Notes: a model not told the origin generated them from the letters alone. A DNA stretch of 64,000 nucleotides from Actinacidiphila yeochonensis CN732 (GCF_000745345.1 NZ_JQNR01000005.1:2790001-2854000); one strand, 5' to 3'. Positions 17,888-26,428 are shown, numbered from the stretch's first letter. Numbers and translations: made by a program.

Positions 17888-18906
17888 TGCGGGTCCTCGA
17901 ACCACGCGTCTCGCGCACCGTCGTGAATCCGCTGCGCCAGGTCCTTGAGCACGGCGCGAGGGTGGCCGAGAACGAGCACCTCGCCGTCGATGAGTTCCTT
18001 CAGGTCGCGTCGCGCTTGTTCACGCTGGTCGCCGAGGAAGCCGGGCGCCCAGCCCAGAAGGACCGGGCCGTCCAGTTCGTCGGCCCACTCCCCCATCTCC
18101 TCCCTCAGCGTGCGGACATCGAAGACGGGTTTGCCGTCCCGCGCGGTGAGGATGCGCGTGAACGGGTTCACGCCTCCCTTCATGGGAGCGAGCAGCACCA
18201 TGGCCGGGGTGCGGTCTCCGTAGTGCATGGCCTGCTTGGCGCCGCCGCGGAGGCTCGCGAGCGTGCGCAGCAACAGGGCGACGCGGCGGCGGCGTTCGGC
18301 CATCGGCAGTCGCACCGCCTTCGTGCCGCGGAAGACGGTCTCCTCGGCTCCGGCGGCCACCGCCTCGGCGGCCGCGGCAGGGTTGAGTGCCACCCGCAAG
18401 CCGCTGCCGTCGGTCTCGAACACCCCCACCCGCGGCAGATCGAGCAGGACGTCGCCGGCCAGGACAGCCGAGTACAGCTCGTGCTGGTGCAGCACCGGTG
18501 CCTCGCCCGCGGCGAAGTCCCGGCTCATCGTGCCGAAGTCCGTCGCCGGCCTCTGCGGAACGACCGACACGAGGGTGCCCGTGGCCAGGACGGTGTCCCT
18601 CTGGAAGTTCTCCTTCTTCACCGCCAGCATGTAGCCGAACAGGTCGTCGTCGAGAAACCTATCGGGGCGCGCGGCGGTGTACGCCTGCTGACTCTTGTCC
18701 TTGCCTGAGCGGATGACCTCCGAGCGCGGCTCCTGAGCCGGCATCGAGTCCCGCAGCCAGCGGCGGAACGCCTGAGCGGACACGTACGGGTACGTGTCGC
18801 GCCCCACCCGCAGCGACTTCACCTTGGCGATGTTGTCCTCGCCCTCCCCGTTGTTCGGGGCACCGGCGACGACATCCTCCACAATCTTGCCCACCAGATA
18901 GCTCAC
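17884..18906 (-). CDS. cas7: Cascade backbone protein Cas7 (Cst2/DevR family)
   Basis: 340 residues from a GTG at 18906 overlapping the cas8 stop. The N-terminus has the DevR/Cst2 signature: NNGEGEDNIAKVKSLRVG, then YPYVSAQAFRRWLRDSM. A later Gly-rich segment, GGAKQAMHYGDRTPAMVLL with MKGGVNPF following, is also typical. Cas7 subunits polymerise along the crRNA spacer to form the backbone of Cascade. Placement between cas8 and cas5 is canonical for the I-B (Tneap-like) operon, and its end overlaps the start of the cas5-cas3 fusion by four bases. Confidence 0.92.
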   Translation of the reverse strand: MSYLVGKIVEDVVAGAPNNGEGEDNIAKVKSLRVGRDTYPYVSAQAFRRWLRDSMPAQEPRSEVIRSGKDKSQQAYTAARPDRFLDDDLFGYMLAVKKENFQRDTVLATGTLVSVVPQRPATDFGTMSRDFAAGEAPVLHQHELYSAVLAGDVLLDLPRVGVFETDGSGLRVALNPAAAAEAVAAGAEETVFRGTKAVRLPMAERRRRVALLLRTLASLRGGAKQAMHYGDRTPAMVLLAPMKGGVNPFTRILTARDGKPVFDVRTLREEMGEWADELDGPVLLGWAPGFLGDQREQARRDLKELIDGEVLVLGHPRAVLKDLAQRIHDGARDAWFEDPQ

Positions 18907-20393
18907 TGGTCCTCCTCGTCATCGCTGTCGTTCTCTGCCAGGAACCTGCGGTCCTCGGCATCCATGTCGGCCAACGTCTCGTCAGGTTCCTCGGCCCCGC
19001 GGGCGCTCCAGCCCAGCCGCGCCAGCTCCTCCAGCACGGTCACCAGCAGCAGATCGCGGTGGAGCCATGCGGCGTTGTCCGAGCCGGGGTCGAAGAGCAG
19101 CACGAATCCGCGCTCGCTCACCAGCGGGCCACGGTCCCGAACGTCCTGCGCGCCGCTGCCCACCCCCGCCCACACCACGGCCTGCCGCGTCAGCCACAGC
19201 CGCAGGTCCTTGGGCGACCGGACCTTGGCCCGCAGCTCCCTGAGCGAGCCGAGACCCTCGTCCGCACTCAGCACGGCGGCCACCTTGTGGCCGGTGCTCC
19301 TGATCTCCGCCAGGTCCGCCTCATTCACCTGCATCACCTCAATCGCGAAAGTCGTCAGTAGTTTCGCCAGCCCCTTCAGCACGACCGGGTCGCTCCCCTG
19401 CCGGCCGAGCAGCAGCGCCATGCCCTGAACACCCCGGGAGACGACCCGCGCCGGGTCACGAAAGGCATTCCGGGCCAACGCCAGCAGCCCCCGGACGTTC
19501 TCGGTCGTGTGCGCCCGCACCAGCACCTCGAACCCCGCACGCCGGCCGCTGATGCGGGACGAACGGCGCAACCATTCGGCCAGTGGCTGGGTAAGGCTGT
19601 AGCTGTCCAGGAGCTGACCGCGGTTGTTGTTGTTGAAGACGAGCATCTCCACACCGTCCGTGAGCGGCTGGGCATACGCCCTCAGCGCCCGCAGCGCCAC
19701 GATCTCCCGCCGGTCGCCGTCCTTGTCGGCTTCCCGGCCGAACTCGGCGAGTACCAGGTTCCGCGCCACCTGCCGCGCGATCGTGTTCGCCAGGAACGGC
19801 TCCGCCCAACTGTGCAGCGCAACGGAGGAGCCGCCGGTCAACTGGCAGCCATACGGCAACGCGTAGAACGACGCCACGCACGGCCAGCACAAGGCCATCC
19901 CTTCGTGCCCCCGTGGCGTGGTATTCCGGTACGCCTCGCTCTGAGCGAGCGCGACATCCCTTTTGCCGTAGAACCCCACCGCCGCGCGCCCGCACAACAC
20001 GCAGTCCACACCGGGGCTGTGCCCCTCCGGCTCAGACAGCCAGGCGCGCACCGCGGCCATCACATCAGCGTCGGACTTCGACAGCCCTTGGTCGTTCTTC
20101 CCCTTGCGCCGGCCGGGATGGTTCATCGGCGAGTTCGGAAAGAAGGACAGACTCACCTTCTGCCAAAAGCCGTCGGGTGCCTTGCTCTCCTTGAGCGCGG
20201 CCCGAGCGGCGTTCCGGGCCACGATCTCCATCGCCCGAGCGAATCCCTCCGCGTCCACCCCTTCCACGTCCACTGCGTCCTCAGGGCGGGGCCTGGCCAG
20301 CGCGGCCAGGGCGTATGCCCCAACCCGCTGCAAAGGGTGGGGTGTGAGCACCAGCCGCAGCCGATCGTCCGTGCCGGAGTCAGTACCTCTCAC
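18903..20393 (-). CDS. cas8: Cascade large subunit Cas8 (Cst1-like)
   Basis: 496 residues from the GTG at 20393, which overlaps the cas6 stop (GTGA); the longer upstream frame is a shadow of cas6. The protein begins VRGTDSGTDDRLRLVLTPHP. It has two CxxC pairs, Cys131/Cys134 in DCVLCG and Cys169/Cys172 in ALCWPC, probably one zinc-binding site, as in Cst1-type Cas8 proteins. The C-terminus is acidic (ENDSDDEEDQ). Cas8 recognises the PAM and recruits Cas3. Its identity rests on position, length and the double CxxC layout, since Cas8 sequences diverge strongly. Confidence 0.85.
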   Translation of the reverse strand: MRGTDSGTDDRLRLVLTPHPLQRVGAYALAALARPRPEDAVDVEGVDAEGFARAMEIVARNAARAALKESKAPDGFWQKVSLSFFPNSPMNHPGRRKGKNDQGLSKSDADVMAAVRAWLSEPEGHSPGVDCVLCGRAAVGFYGKRDVALAQSEAYRNTTPRGHEGMALCWPCVASFYALPYGCQLTGGSSVALHSWAEPFLANTIARQVARNLVLAEFGREADKDGDRREIVALRALRAYAQPLTDGVEMLVFNNNNRGQLLDSYSLTQPLAEWLRRSSRISGRRAGFEVLVRAHTTENVRGLLALARNAFRDPARVVSRGVQGMALLLGRQGSDPVVLKGLAKLLTTFAIEVMQVNEADLAEIRSTGHKVAAVLSADEGLGSLRELRAKVRSPKDLRLWLTRQAVVWAGVGSGAQDVRDRGPLVSERGFVLLFDPGSDNAAWLHRDLLLVTVLEELARLGWSARGAEEPDETLADMDAEDRRFLAENDSDDEEDQ

Positions 20394-21117
20394 GACCGCA
20401 CCCACCCGAATCCCGCCGAGTTGGCCTGCCCCAAACCCCAGCTCCACAACGCGCGCAGTGTTTCCGGCGCACCGGACAGCTCGACCTCTACCGCGGCGCC
20501 CGGCTTCGACCCTCCGCCCACGCGAAAGGAGCGCTTCGGGCCGACCCACGTCACGGCCTCCAATTCCACATCGGACTCCAGCCCCAGCGTCTCGGCCTTG
20601 CGCCGCAGGTTGCCCTGCATGTACGCGGGCCATTCCATCTCCGTGGGCAGCACCCACGCCCCGCGCCTCTCGACCGCCTCCCGCTCGTTCCCCCCGACAC
20701 CTTCATCACCACCGGAGTCGTGGTCCTCCAACGCACCCGGCCCGAGGCCAGCCCCGGCGGCTCGACCACTTCAAGGGCGGTGATCCGCAGGGCGACGCCG
20801 CCCCAGTCCAGGAGTTCCTTCCGCGCGAATCCCTGGGCAAGCGCATCCGCCACTTCGGGAAGCGGGCTGCCGAACTCCAGCAGCCCTTTACCGCCCGCTG
20901 CGTAGCTCCCGCTTTTGCGCGCCGTCCGCGCGAATATCGGCGCCCCGTGGCCGAAAGGAGCCATTCCGTGGGGCCCCCAGCCAGAGCTGTGCAGCATTGC
21001 CCCAAGGTCAGGAGCAACATTGCCCAAGATGTCGTAGATCAGTCCCCGACCGGGAGCCAGCACGCTCTCCCAAGGCAGAGACGAAGCCGACGTCACAACC
21101 CCAACGCGCAGTCGCAC
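20390..21117 (-). CDS. cas6: crRNA-processing endoribonuclease Cas6, interrupted by a frameshift
   Basis: The gene starts at a GTG at 21117 with GAGGGG upstream and reads VRLRVGVVTSASSLPWESVL, then 143 codons to TPVVMKVSGG. There the frame is lost: the C-terminal part, beginning GNEREAVERRGAWVLPTEMEW and continuing QGNLRRKAETLGL, VTWVGPKRSFRVGG and SWGLGQANSAGFGWVRS, lies one base back. Joining the parts gives 242 residues, a normal Cas6 length, ending in the Gly-rich GFGWV typical of the family. The break lies at a six-G run that forms a perfect -1 slippery heptamer. Without a shift the product ends in a 45-residue nonsense tail (188 residues in all). Cas6 cuts the pre-crRNA at the base of the repeat hairpin. 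It heads the cas operon and its stop overlaps the cas8 start. Confidence 0.85.
20689..20695 (-). other. G GGG GGA slippery heptamer inside cas6
   Basis: Read on the minus strand in the upstream cas6 frame, the bases are tcG GGG GGA acg, which is X XXY YYZ in register. A -1 slip here moves the ribosome exactly into the downstream cas6 frame. The same result would come from one missing G in the assembly. No strong downstream pseudoknot was identified by eye, although the 30 bases after it are GC-rich. Confidence 0.6.
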
Positions 21118-21998
21118 TTCACACCCCTCAGCAATCAACGAACGCAAGCGACACGCCGCAGCCATAAGGCCGCAACTGAGAACGCAGACTCTAAGCCCAC
21201 CCACTGACAATGCGAGAAATCAGCAGCTCATCGCGATCTCAGGGCAAAGCTTCACGCGCAGCGAGCAGTATTCGCGCCGCAACCGCCGCATGATCGACAC
21301 GTGCGTCCACGACTGACGTCGACATGTGGGTTAAGTTTTGGAGCGTGCGCGATTTGCGTGTCCACGGTTGTCAAGTGCCGGTCGATTGATAGCGTCTCCT
21401 GGGTCAGCCCACCCGTGGAGGGATCTATGGACGCATGCTTGACGCCAACTCTCCTCGTGTTGGGAACCTGCTCAGGTGTAACGGCGTGGTATTGGTGGCG
21501 TCTGGCGAGGAGAATCCTGAAATCGCTGGCAGTCGAGATCCGGACACCCATCTGGTCGTTCATGAGGGTTGCAACCTCGGCCCGAATCGACACCCTCCCA
21601 CCCGAGCTGATGCCAGGTCTCTGCCAGCCGTCGCCAGACCACCCGCCGCGCAATATCACGCCAACGTCCGGAACTCCGTCGCACGGATTCCACAAAGGAC
21701 GAACCGCGAGCCGAAAAGCGTATTTTCACGTCTGCACGTCCGTCCTCGTGATCACCGTCTCCATCGAATAATGGACCGGAAATTCAACAGTGAGGACACT
21801 TGAGAGTCGTATAGGGTTTCTCCATCAGCCCACCACGTGGGTCGCAATACATGCGGGCTGGTATTCGGCCGGAGAGTCGATACCTCTATTATTATCCCTC
21901 CAAGGGGACTTATCTCGCACACTCGTGCGCATTTCCATGGTCGGAGAGCGGCGGGCACTTCGACGTCCGCCGCTCCGCTAGCACTTTCGTTAAGGGCC
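21118..21998. other. Long interval upstream of the cas operon without a convincing gene
   Basis: About 880 bases with lower GC than the surroundings and more frequent stops. It must contain the cas promoter on the minus strand. Two open frames (21301-21771 on plus and 21252-21695 on minus) overlap each other, have no family features and no good ribosome binding sites. It could be a decayed gene or house untranslated RNA; the mini-array follows directly at 21999. Confidence 0.45.
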
Positions 21999-22086
21999 GT
22001 TCCTTCTCGCCCCAGCCGGACCACAACAGGACATCGTGCGGCTGCCCGAGTTGCGTTTCCTCGTCGCCCCCAGCGGGGGTCACACC
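21999..22086 (+). CRISPR. Two-repeat mini-array upstream of cas6, opposite orientation
   Basis: The element at 22057-22086 matches the transcribed-sense repeat of the main array at 27 of 30 bases (changes at positions 1, 7 and 29), with the full CCCCC-AGC-GGGGG hairpin. Twenty-nine bases upstream, 21999-22027 is a degenerate copy: it begins GTTCCT, keeps TCGCCCC, AGC and the handle end CACAAC, and aligns at about 23 positions with small gaps. Between them is a 29-base spacer (22028-22056), shorter than the 35-38 of the array. The unit is read on plus, divergent from cas. This arrangement resembles crRNA-like regulatory RNAs (CreA/CreR type) of other type I loci. Being a remnant of an old array is the alternative. 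Confidence 0.65.
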
Positions 22087-22369
22087 GGGCTGAAGTGAGC
22101 AGCAGGGCGCCGATGTACGCATGTCCCTGGGCTTGACTCTGTCGTGAATCTTGGTGTTCGGCTGCTGGCGATGAGCTAACGCGACCGGTAAGCCGTCTCG
22201 TTGATCGTCTATGCCACGACAAGGGACACGACCGGGAGCGTCACACGCGGGCGTGACTGCCCCAGCAGACTGAACATCACTGGGCGATGGCAAAGATCAG
22301 CTGGCAGATCTCTATTACTCACGTCAGCACGAGCACGGTCGAACCCTCACTCCCGGCGCCGGACAGCCC
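22087..22369. other. Intergenic region between mini-array and methyltransferase module
   Basis: About 280 bases without a supportable gene. It likely contains the promoter of the plus-strand operon starting at 22370. At 22158-22175 a stretch reading GCTGCTGGCGATGAG matches part of the repeat in the opposite sense, but only 13 of 18 bases agree. Confidence 0.4.
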
Positions 22370-23029
22370 ATGTCGAAGCCCACCGTTCCTCAGCCCCGCA
22401 CCGCCCACGACCCGCTGCCGATGACCATCTGGTGCCCCGACTCGGACGAGCCCAACGTCGCCCCCATCCCGGGTGCGGTGCTGCCGGCCTGGGCCATCGA
22501 CAGGATCCGCACCGACTTCATGGGACGCCCCGCCCACCGGCCCGCCCCGCTCCTCAAGATCGCGATCCGGGATACCGCACCTGGGATGGACGCCAGGATC
22601 CCCTCCGCCCCGTTTACCACCACGGCCGACGACGAGGACGCCGCGCAAAGGCCGTCCACGCTCCTTGCCGAGCTCCACCCCGACGCACTCCCCGTCCCCA
22701 CCGGTGACCTGCCGGCTGCCGGGAGCGGAATGCCCGGTGCGTTGGAGGATGGCTGGCCTGGCTTCTTCCACCGCGCCCACCGGCTCCTCCCCGACAACGG
22801 GCTGCTTCTGCTGGCCACCCGTCAGCGTCGGGAGTGCGGACGCCTGACCGACCCGCTCGGCACACTGATCGCGTCAGCCCGCACCGCCGGGTTTCGCTAC
22901 CTGCAGCACATCGTGGTCGTCTATGGCCGGCCGGTCATCAACCGCCTGGTTCCTGCTCTTCCCGCAGACGGAGCCCGCGGCGTCGCGCACTGCGACCTCA
23001 TCGCCCTGTCCGCGATTCGCCACGCGTAG
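22370..23029 (+). CDS. Methyltransferase-like protein lacking catalytic motifs
   Basis: 219 residues from an ATG at 22370; ribosome binding is weak. The N-terminal half is Pro-rich and unremarkable. The C-terminal part, FFHRAHRLLPDNGLLLLATRQ, then GRLTDPLGTLIASARTAGFRYLQHI, looks like the late strands of a class I SAM methyltransferase, but no GxG SAM-binding motif or [D/N/S]PP[Y/F] motif is present. It ends 24 bases before the DNA methyltransferase and shares its orientation, so it is likely a partner or regulatory subunit, or a decayed paralogue. Specific function unknown. Confidence 0.55.
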   Translation: MSKPTVPQPRTAHDPLPMTIWCPDSDEPNVAPIPGAVLPAWAIDRIRTDFMGRPAHRPAPLLKIAIRDTAPGMDARIPSAPFTTTADDEDAAQRPSTLLAELHPDALPVPTGDLPAAGSGMPGALEDGWPGFFHRAHRLLPDNGLLLLATRQRRECGRLTDPLGTLIASARTAGFRYLQHIVVVYGRPVINRLVPALPADGARGVAHCDLIALSAIRHA

Positions 23030-23053
23030 AGCCGAGGCCGAAGGAGAATCGCT

Positions 23054-24028
23054 GTGCCCTGCCCTCTCTCGGTGTGGAACACCGCCCCTACCTCCGCTCC
23101 AGCCCAGCGGAGGGGGCGCTACGTGCCCGGTTCGGCCGCCCACCCTGCCAAGATGCTCCCGCTGATCGCCGCCCACGCCGTCTCCACCTACACCCGGCCC
23201 GGAGACTTGGTCCTTGACCCGATGTGCGGCATCGGCACCACCCTCGTCGAGGCCATCCACCTTGGCCGCAACGCCATCGGCGTCGAGTACGAACCCCGGT
23301 GGGCCGGCCTCGCCCGCCTCAACGCCGCGTCCGCCTCCCGCGAAGGCGGCGCCGGCACCGGCGTCGTGCACCGGGGTGACGCCCGCCATCTCACCCAGCT
23401 CGTTCCTCCCGAGCTCCACGGTGAGGTGGACCTCGTGGTCACCTCACCGCCGTACGGCAACTCCGTTCACGGGCAGGTCCGCTCCAGCCGTGAGACCGGC
23501 GAACGCGGTGTGGCCAAGAAGGACTACAGCTACAGCCACGACCCCTCCAACCTCGCCCACGTCTCCACCGACCGGCTCCTGGAAGCCTTCACCGACATCC
23601 TCACCCAGTGCCGACACGTCCTGCGCCTGGGCGGCACCGTGGTCATCACCACCCGCCCTTGGCGTGAACGGGGCGAACTCGTCGATCTGCCCTCCGCCGT
23701 CCTGGCCGCCGGCCAGGCGGCCGGCCTCACCCCGGCCGAACGGTGCGTCGCCCTCCTCGCCGGCATCCGTGACGGCCGCTTGATCGCCCGCCCGTCGTTC
23801 TTCCAGATGAAGAACGTCCGCGATGCCCGCCGCCAGGGCATCCCGCTCGCGGTGGTCCAGCACGAGGACGTCCTGGTCTTCACCCGGCCGGGGAAACGCG
23901 CAGCAGGCACTCCCACTGCGTGCCCGAAGTCTCCGGCGTGCACGGCTGGAACCGCCTGCGCAAGGGAACCTCGGGCGGCGGTCAGGTTCCGCGGCTGCCC
24001 TCGGAGGGACCGCTGTGGCGGCCACTGA
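23054..24028 (+). CDS. Site-specific DNA methyltransferase (TSPPY type)
   Basis: 324 residues from a GTG at 23054 with AAGGAG seven bases upstream. SAM-binding motif I is VLDPMCGIGTTLVEA (about 53-67), followed by IGVEYEPRW; the catalytic loop is VTSPPYGN (about 130-137), which in the Ser/Thr-Pro-Pro-Tyr form is usual for N4-cytosine and some N6-adenine enzymes. Motif VV-type strands and TRPW follow. The last 40 residues are Cys/Arg-rich with no recognised domain. No restriction endonuclease gene is adjacent, so it may be an orphan enzyme that protects or marks the element. It is part of the right-arm operon that runs toward the recombinase. Confidence 0.8.
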   Translation: MPCPLSVWNTAPTSAPAQRRGRYVPGSAAHPAKMLPLIAAHAVSTYTRPGDLVLDPMCGIGTTLVEAIHLGRNAIGVEYEPRWAGLARLNAASASREGGAGTGVVHRGDARHLTQLVPPELHGEVDLVVTSPPYGNSVHGQVRSSRETGERGVAKKDYSYSHDPSNLAHVSTDRLLEAFTDILTQCRHVLRLGGTVVITTRPWRERGELVDLPSAVLAAGQAAGLTPAERCVALLAGIRDGRLIARPSFFQMKNVRDARRQGIPLAVVQHEDVLVFTRPGKRAAGTPTACPKSPACTAGTACAREPRAAVRFRGCPRRDRCGGH

Positions 24029-24175
24029 CCTCCCGATCGGCAGTAGTTCTCGGGGGCCGGCGGGCCGGGGGTTGTTCCTGTCGTGGCTCACCATGACGCG
24101 CCGGCCCGCGGAAGACGGACGGTGAGTATCTCACGGGGGCCCAGGGGCACCGAACAAGATCGCGGTCTTGACGAC

Positions 24176-24388
24176 ATGGCCGAGACGGAGCGTCCATGGT
24201 CGTCGGTCACTCGCATACCGGACGAATTGCCCTGCTCGGCTGACGGCTTGCGAGTGGTCGAGGAGTACGTCGTCGTCGAAGGCGAGGACGCTCAGGCTCT
24301 GGCTCAGCGCCAAGCGGACGCAATTCGTGAGGTGCTGGAGTGGCTGTACGCCCACCGCGGCGACGCGACTCGGAAAAGCCGAGCGTGA
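24176..24388 (+). CDS. Small acidic protein upstream of the recombinase
   Basis: 70 residues from an ATG at 24176, reading MAETERPWSSVTRIPDELPC and ending in a helix VLEWLYAHRGDATRKSRA. It is acidic with a basic tail, cytoplasmic, with no recognised domain; a Gln/Ala-rich helix (DAQALAQRQADAIREVLEWL) could dimerise. It ends 33 bases before the serine recombinase. Serine integrases need a separate directionality factor to excise, which is often a small unrelated protein encoded nearby, so this is a candidate by position only. Confidence 0.55.
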   Translation: MAETERPWSSVTRIPDELPCSADGLRVVEEYVVVEGEDAQALAQRQADAIREVLEWLYAHRGDATRKSRA

Positions 24389-24421
24389 GCTCCCGCCCAG
24401 AGCCACTGAAAGGGACAGCAC

Positions 24422-26428
24422 ATGCGGGAGTTGTCATCCAGCGCTCCGCCCTGGGCCGCCGCGGTGCCCGATCGGCCGTGGTCCGTGCAGAGCATTCCGG
24501 ACGCAACCGCCGTCCCGGTCAGCGTTCCGGTGGCCTGGCTCGGGCGTACGTCGACTGAAGACGCGCAGGACCCCACGCTTTCCCTTCCACGCCAGCTCCG
24601 CAACGCCCGAGCAGTCTTGCCGCCGGGGTGGGTCATCGTGGCCCACTTCTACGACGTCGAGTCCGGTCGAAAAGAGCTGGACGAGCGTGGCCATTCTCTC
24701 GCACACCGGCAGTTCAACATCCCCATTCCGCGTGACGGCAGCATCTCCGATCTCCTCGAAGAAGCCCAGCGCTCCGACCGTCGCTTCGCCGCGGTCATCT
24801 GTGAATCGATCGAACGTGTCGCCCGGCGCACTTACTTCGGCACCAAGATCGAGTACGAACTGGAGCAAGCCGGCGTTGCCCTATGCGCTGCCGACGAACC
24901 GATCGTTACCGGCCCCAGAGCCAAACGTGCCACACCGACCCTTACCCGTCGGGTCAAGCAAGCCGTCTCTGAGTGGTACGTACTCCAGATGCTGGAGCTG
25001 TCCTGGGACGGCTTCGTCGAGCACATCTCTCAAGGCTGGAATGTGGGAAAGCCTCCCTACGGCTATCTGGCCGAGAGGGTGCCCCATCCTGTCCCGGCCC
25101 GCCGTGCCGAAGGCCGTACCAAGCACCGGCTCGTCCCCGACCCAGCGCGGGCCCCGGCGGTCACCTGTATCTTCCAACTCCGCGGGCTGGACAAGCTCGG
25201 CTACGACGCCATCGCCGACCGGTTGAACCTGGACCTCGCCGGGTACCCGCCTCCGGAGCCGACCCGCGCCAACGCGGCTCTGGGGCGCTGGAGCGGGTCT
25301 GCCGTGCGGGAGATCCTCCGCAATCCCAAATACACGGGCTATCAGGTCTGGAACCGCCGCGCGACGAAAAAGGGCGGTCGCAACAATGACCCGAAGGACT
25401 GGATCTGGTCTCAGCGCCCCACTCATGAACCTCTCGTCACCAAGGAGCTGTTCGACACTGTCTCCGTAATGGGCAGTAAACGCCAAGGATCCCGCACCAC
25501 CCATGGAGCCAACGCACACCCGGCCACCAAACGCTCCTACGTTTTGCGGTCGTACGTCTGCTGCGACATCTGCGGGCGCCGCATGTTCGGCAAGACTCGC
25601 CACCAGATCCCGTACTTCGCCTGCCAGCCCGATCCGAATGAGCATCGTGACCTACCGTGGTTCCCCGACCACCCCAAAAGCCTGTGGATTCGCGAGGAGA
25701 TCCTGATCGCCTCCATCTCCCGCTTCTTCGCTACCAGGATCTTCGGCCCCGATCGGCGCAGCCATCTCACCACCGCACTCGAAGCCTCGCGGCCGGAAAA
25801 GGACACCAGCGATCGCATCGCCAAGGAACGCGCAGCGTTGGAGCACGCCATCAGTGCCATCGGCCAGCGTCAGGCCCGCCTCATCCGTAGCCTTGCCGAC
25901 GGTCTCGGTGCCGATGACGACTCAGTCGATCTTGACCTCGATCAGGAGAAGCAGTTTCGTGACGCCATCCGCAGGGAGCACGCCACGCTCGGCTCGCAGC
26001 GCGAACAACTCGCCGAGCAACTCGCTCGTCTGAACACGCCGAAACCGGCAGCAGGCTCTGGCGACACCGCAGCTCTGCTGGATGCGCTTCCGCGCCTCGA
26101 TGTGGATCTCGCTTTGGTTCCGGAGGAGATCCAACGGCGGCTCTACGACGCTTTCGGGCTTGAAGTCCGCTACAGCCGCCCCCGGGAAGAGGTGACCCTG
26201 CGGGTGACGATCCCAGGGAACATGGTTGACGGACTGGCGTCCGTCACCCGTTCGCTGGACCCGTGGAACAAAAAATCGGGCCCCCGCACCGAAGTGCGGG
26301 AACCCGATCACGGCACCCAGGACGGACAAGCCGGTCAAAACCGGCAGATCCGTTCCCATCTTCTGGGTGCCCCCGGCAGGATTCGAACCTGCGCACACGG
26401 CTCCGGAGGCCGTTGCTCTATCCCCTGA
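24422..26428 (+). CDS. Large serine recombinase (element integrase)
   Basis: 668 residues from an ATG at 24422 with AAAGGG upstream. The catalytic N-terminal domain has Ser44 in WLGRTSTED, then the resolvase core with ICESIERVARRT. The recombinase domain follows (HISQGWNVGKPPYGYLAER, NPKYTGYQVWNRR), then a zinc ribbon with Cys379, Cys380, Cys383 and Cys near 400 (YVCCDICGRRMF, YFACQPD), a coiled coil (about 455-540) and a C-terminal beta segment. Such enzymes integrate mobile elements at one att site. The coding frame continues through the tRNA-Arg terminator (26269-26308) and 61 bases into the tRNA gene on the opposite strand, so the last 20 residues (APGRIRTCAHGSGGRCSIP) are antisense tRNA. 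The true functional C-terminus may be earlier. Confidence 0.92.
   Translation: MRELSSSAPPWAAAVPDRPWSVQSIPDATAVPVSVPVAWLGRTSTEDAQDPTLSLPRQLRNARAVLPPGWVIVAHFYDVESGRKELDERGHSLAHRQFNIPIPRDGSISDLLEEAQRSDRRFAAVICESIERVARRTYFGTKIEYELEQAGVALCAADEPIVTGPRAKRATPTLTRRVKQAVSEWYVLQMLELSWDGFVEHISQGWNVGKPPYGYLAERVPHPVPARRAEGRTKHRLVPDPARAPAVTCIFQLRGLDKLGYDAIADRLNLDLAGYPPPEPTRANAALGRWSGSAVREILRNPKYTGYQVWNRRATKKGGRNNDPKDWIWSQRPTHEPLVTKELFDTVSVMGSKRQGSRTTHGANAHPATKRSYVLRSYVCCDICGRRMFGKTRHQIPYFACQPDPNEHRDLPWFPDHPKSLWIREEILIASISRFFATRIFGPDRRSHLTTALEASRPEKDTSDRIAKERAALEHAISAIGQRQARLIRSLADGLGADDDSVDLDLDQEKQFRDAIRREHATLGSQREQLAEQLARLNTPKPAAGSGDTAALLDALPRLDVDLALVPEEIQRRLYDAFGLEVRYSRPREEVTLRVTIPGNMVDGLASVTRSLDPWNKKSGPRTEVREPDHGTQDGQAGQNRQIRSHLLGAPGRIRTCAHGSGGRCSIP
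26269..26308 (-). terminator. Intrinsic terminator of tRNA-Arg
   Basis: Read on the minus strand: ATCGGG outer stem, perfect CCCGCAC/GTGCGGG inner stem with a TTCG loop, then a run of six T. It lies 60 bases downstream of the tRNA 3' end and inside the end of the recombinase gene, on the opposite strand. It has the form of a strong rho-independent terminator. Confidence 0.85.

Noticed and set aside
21252..21695. 147-residue minus-strand frame in the same interval
   Set aside because: Same reasons; composition is unlike the surrounding genes, though a decayed gene cannot be excluded.
21301..21771. 156-residue plus-strand frame upstream of the cas operon
   Set aside because: No ribosome binding site, no family features, overlaps an equally poor frame on the other strand.
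22158..22175. Third repeat-like element (GCTGCTGGCGATGAG) near the mini-array
   Set aside because: Only 13 of 18 bases match, in the opposite orientation, and the spacing is wrong for an array.
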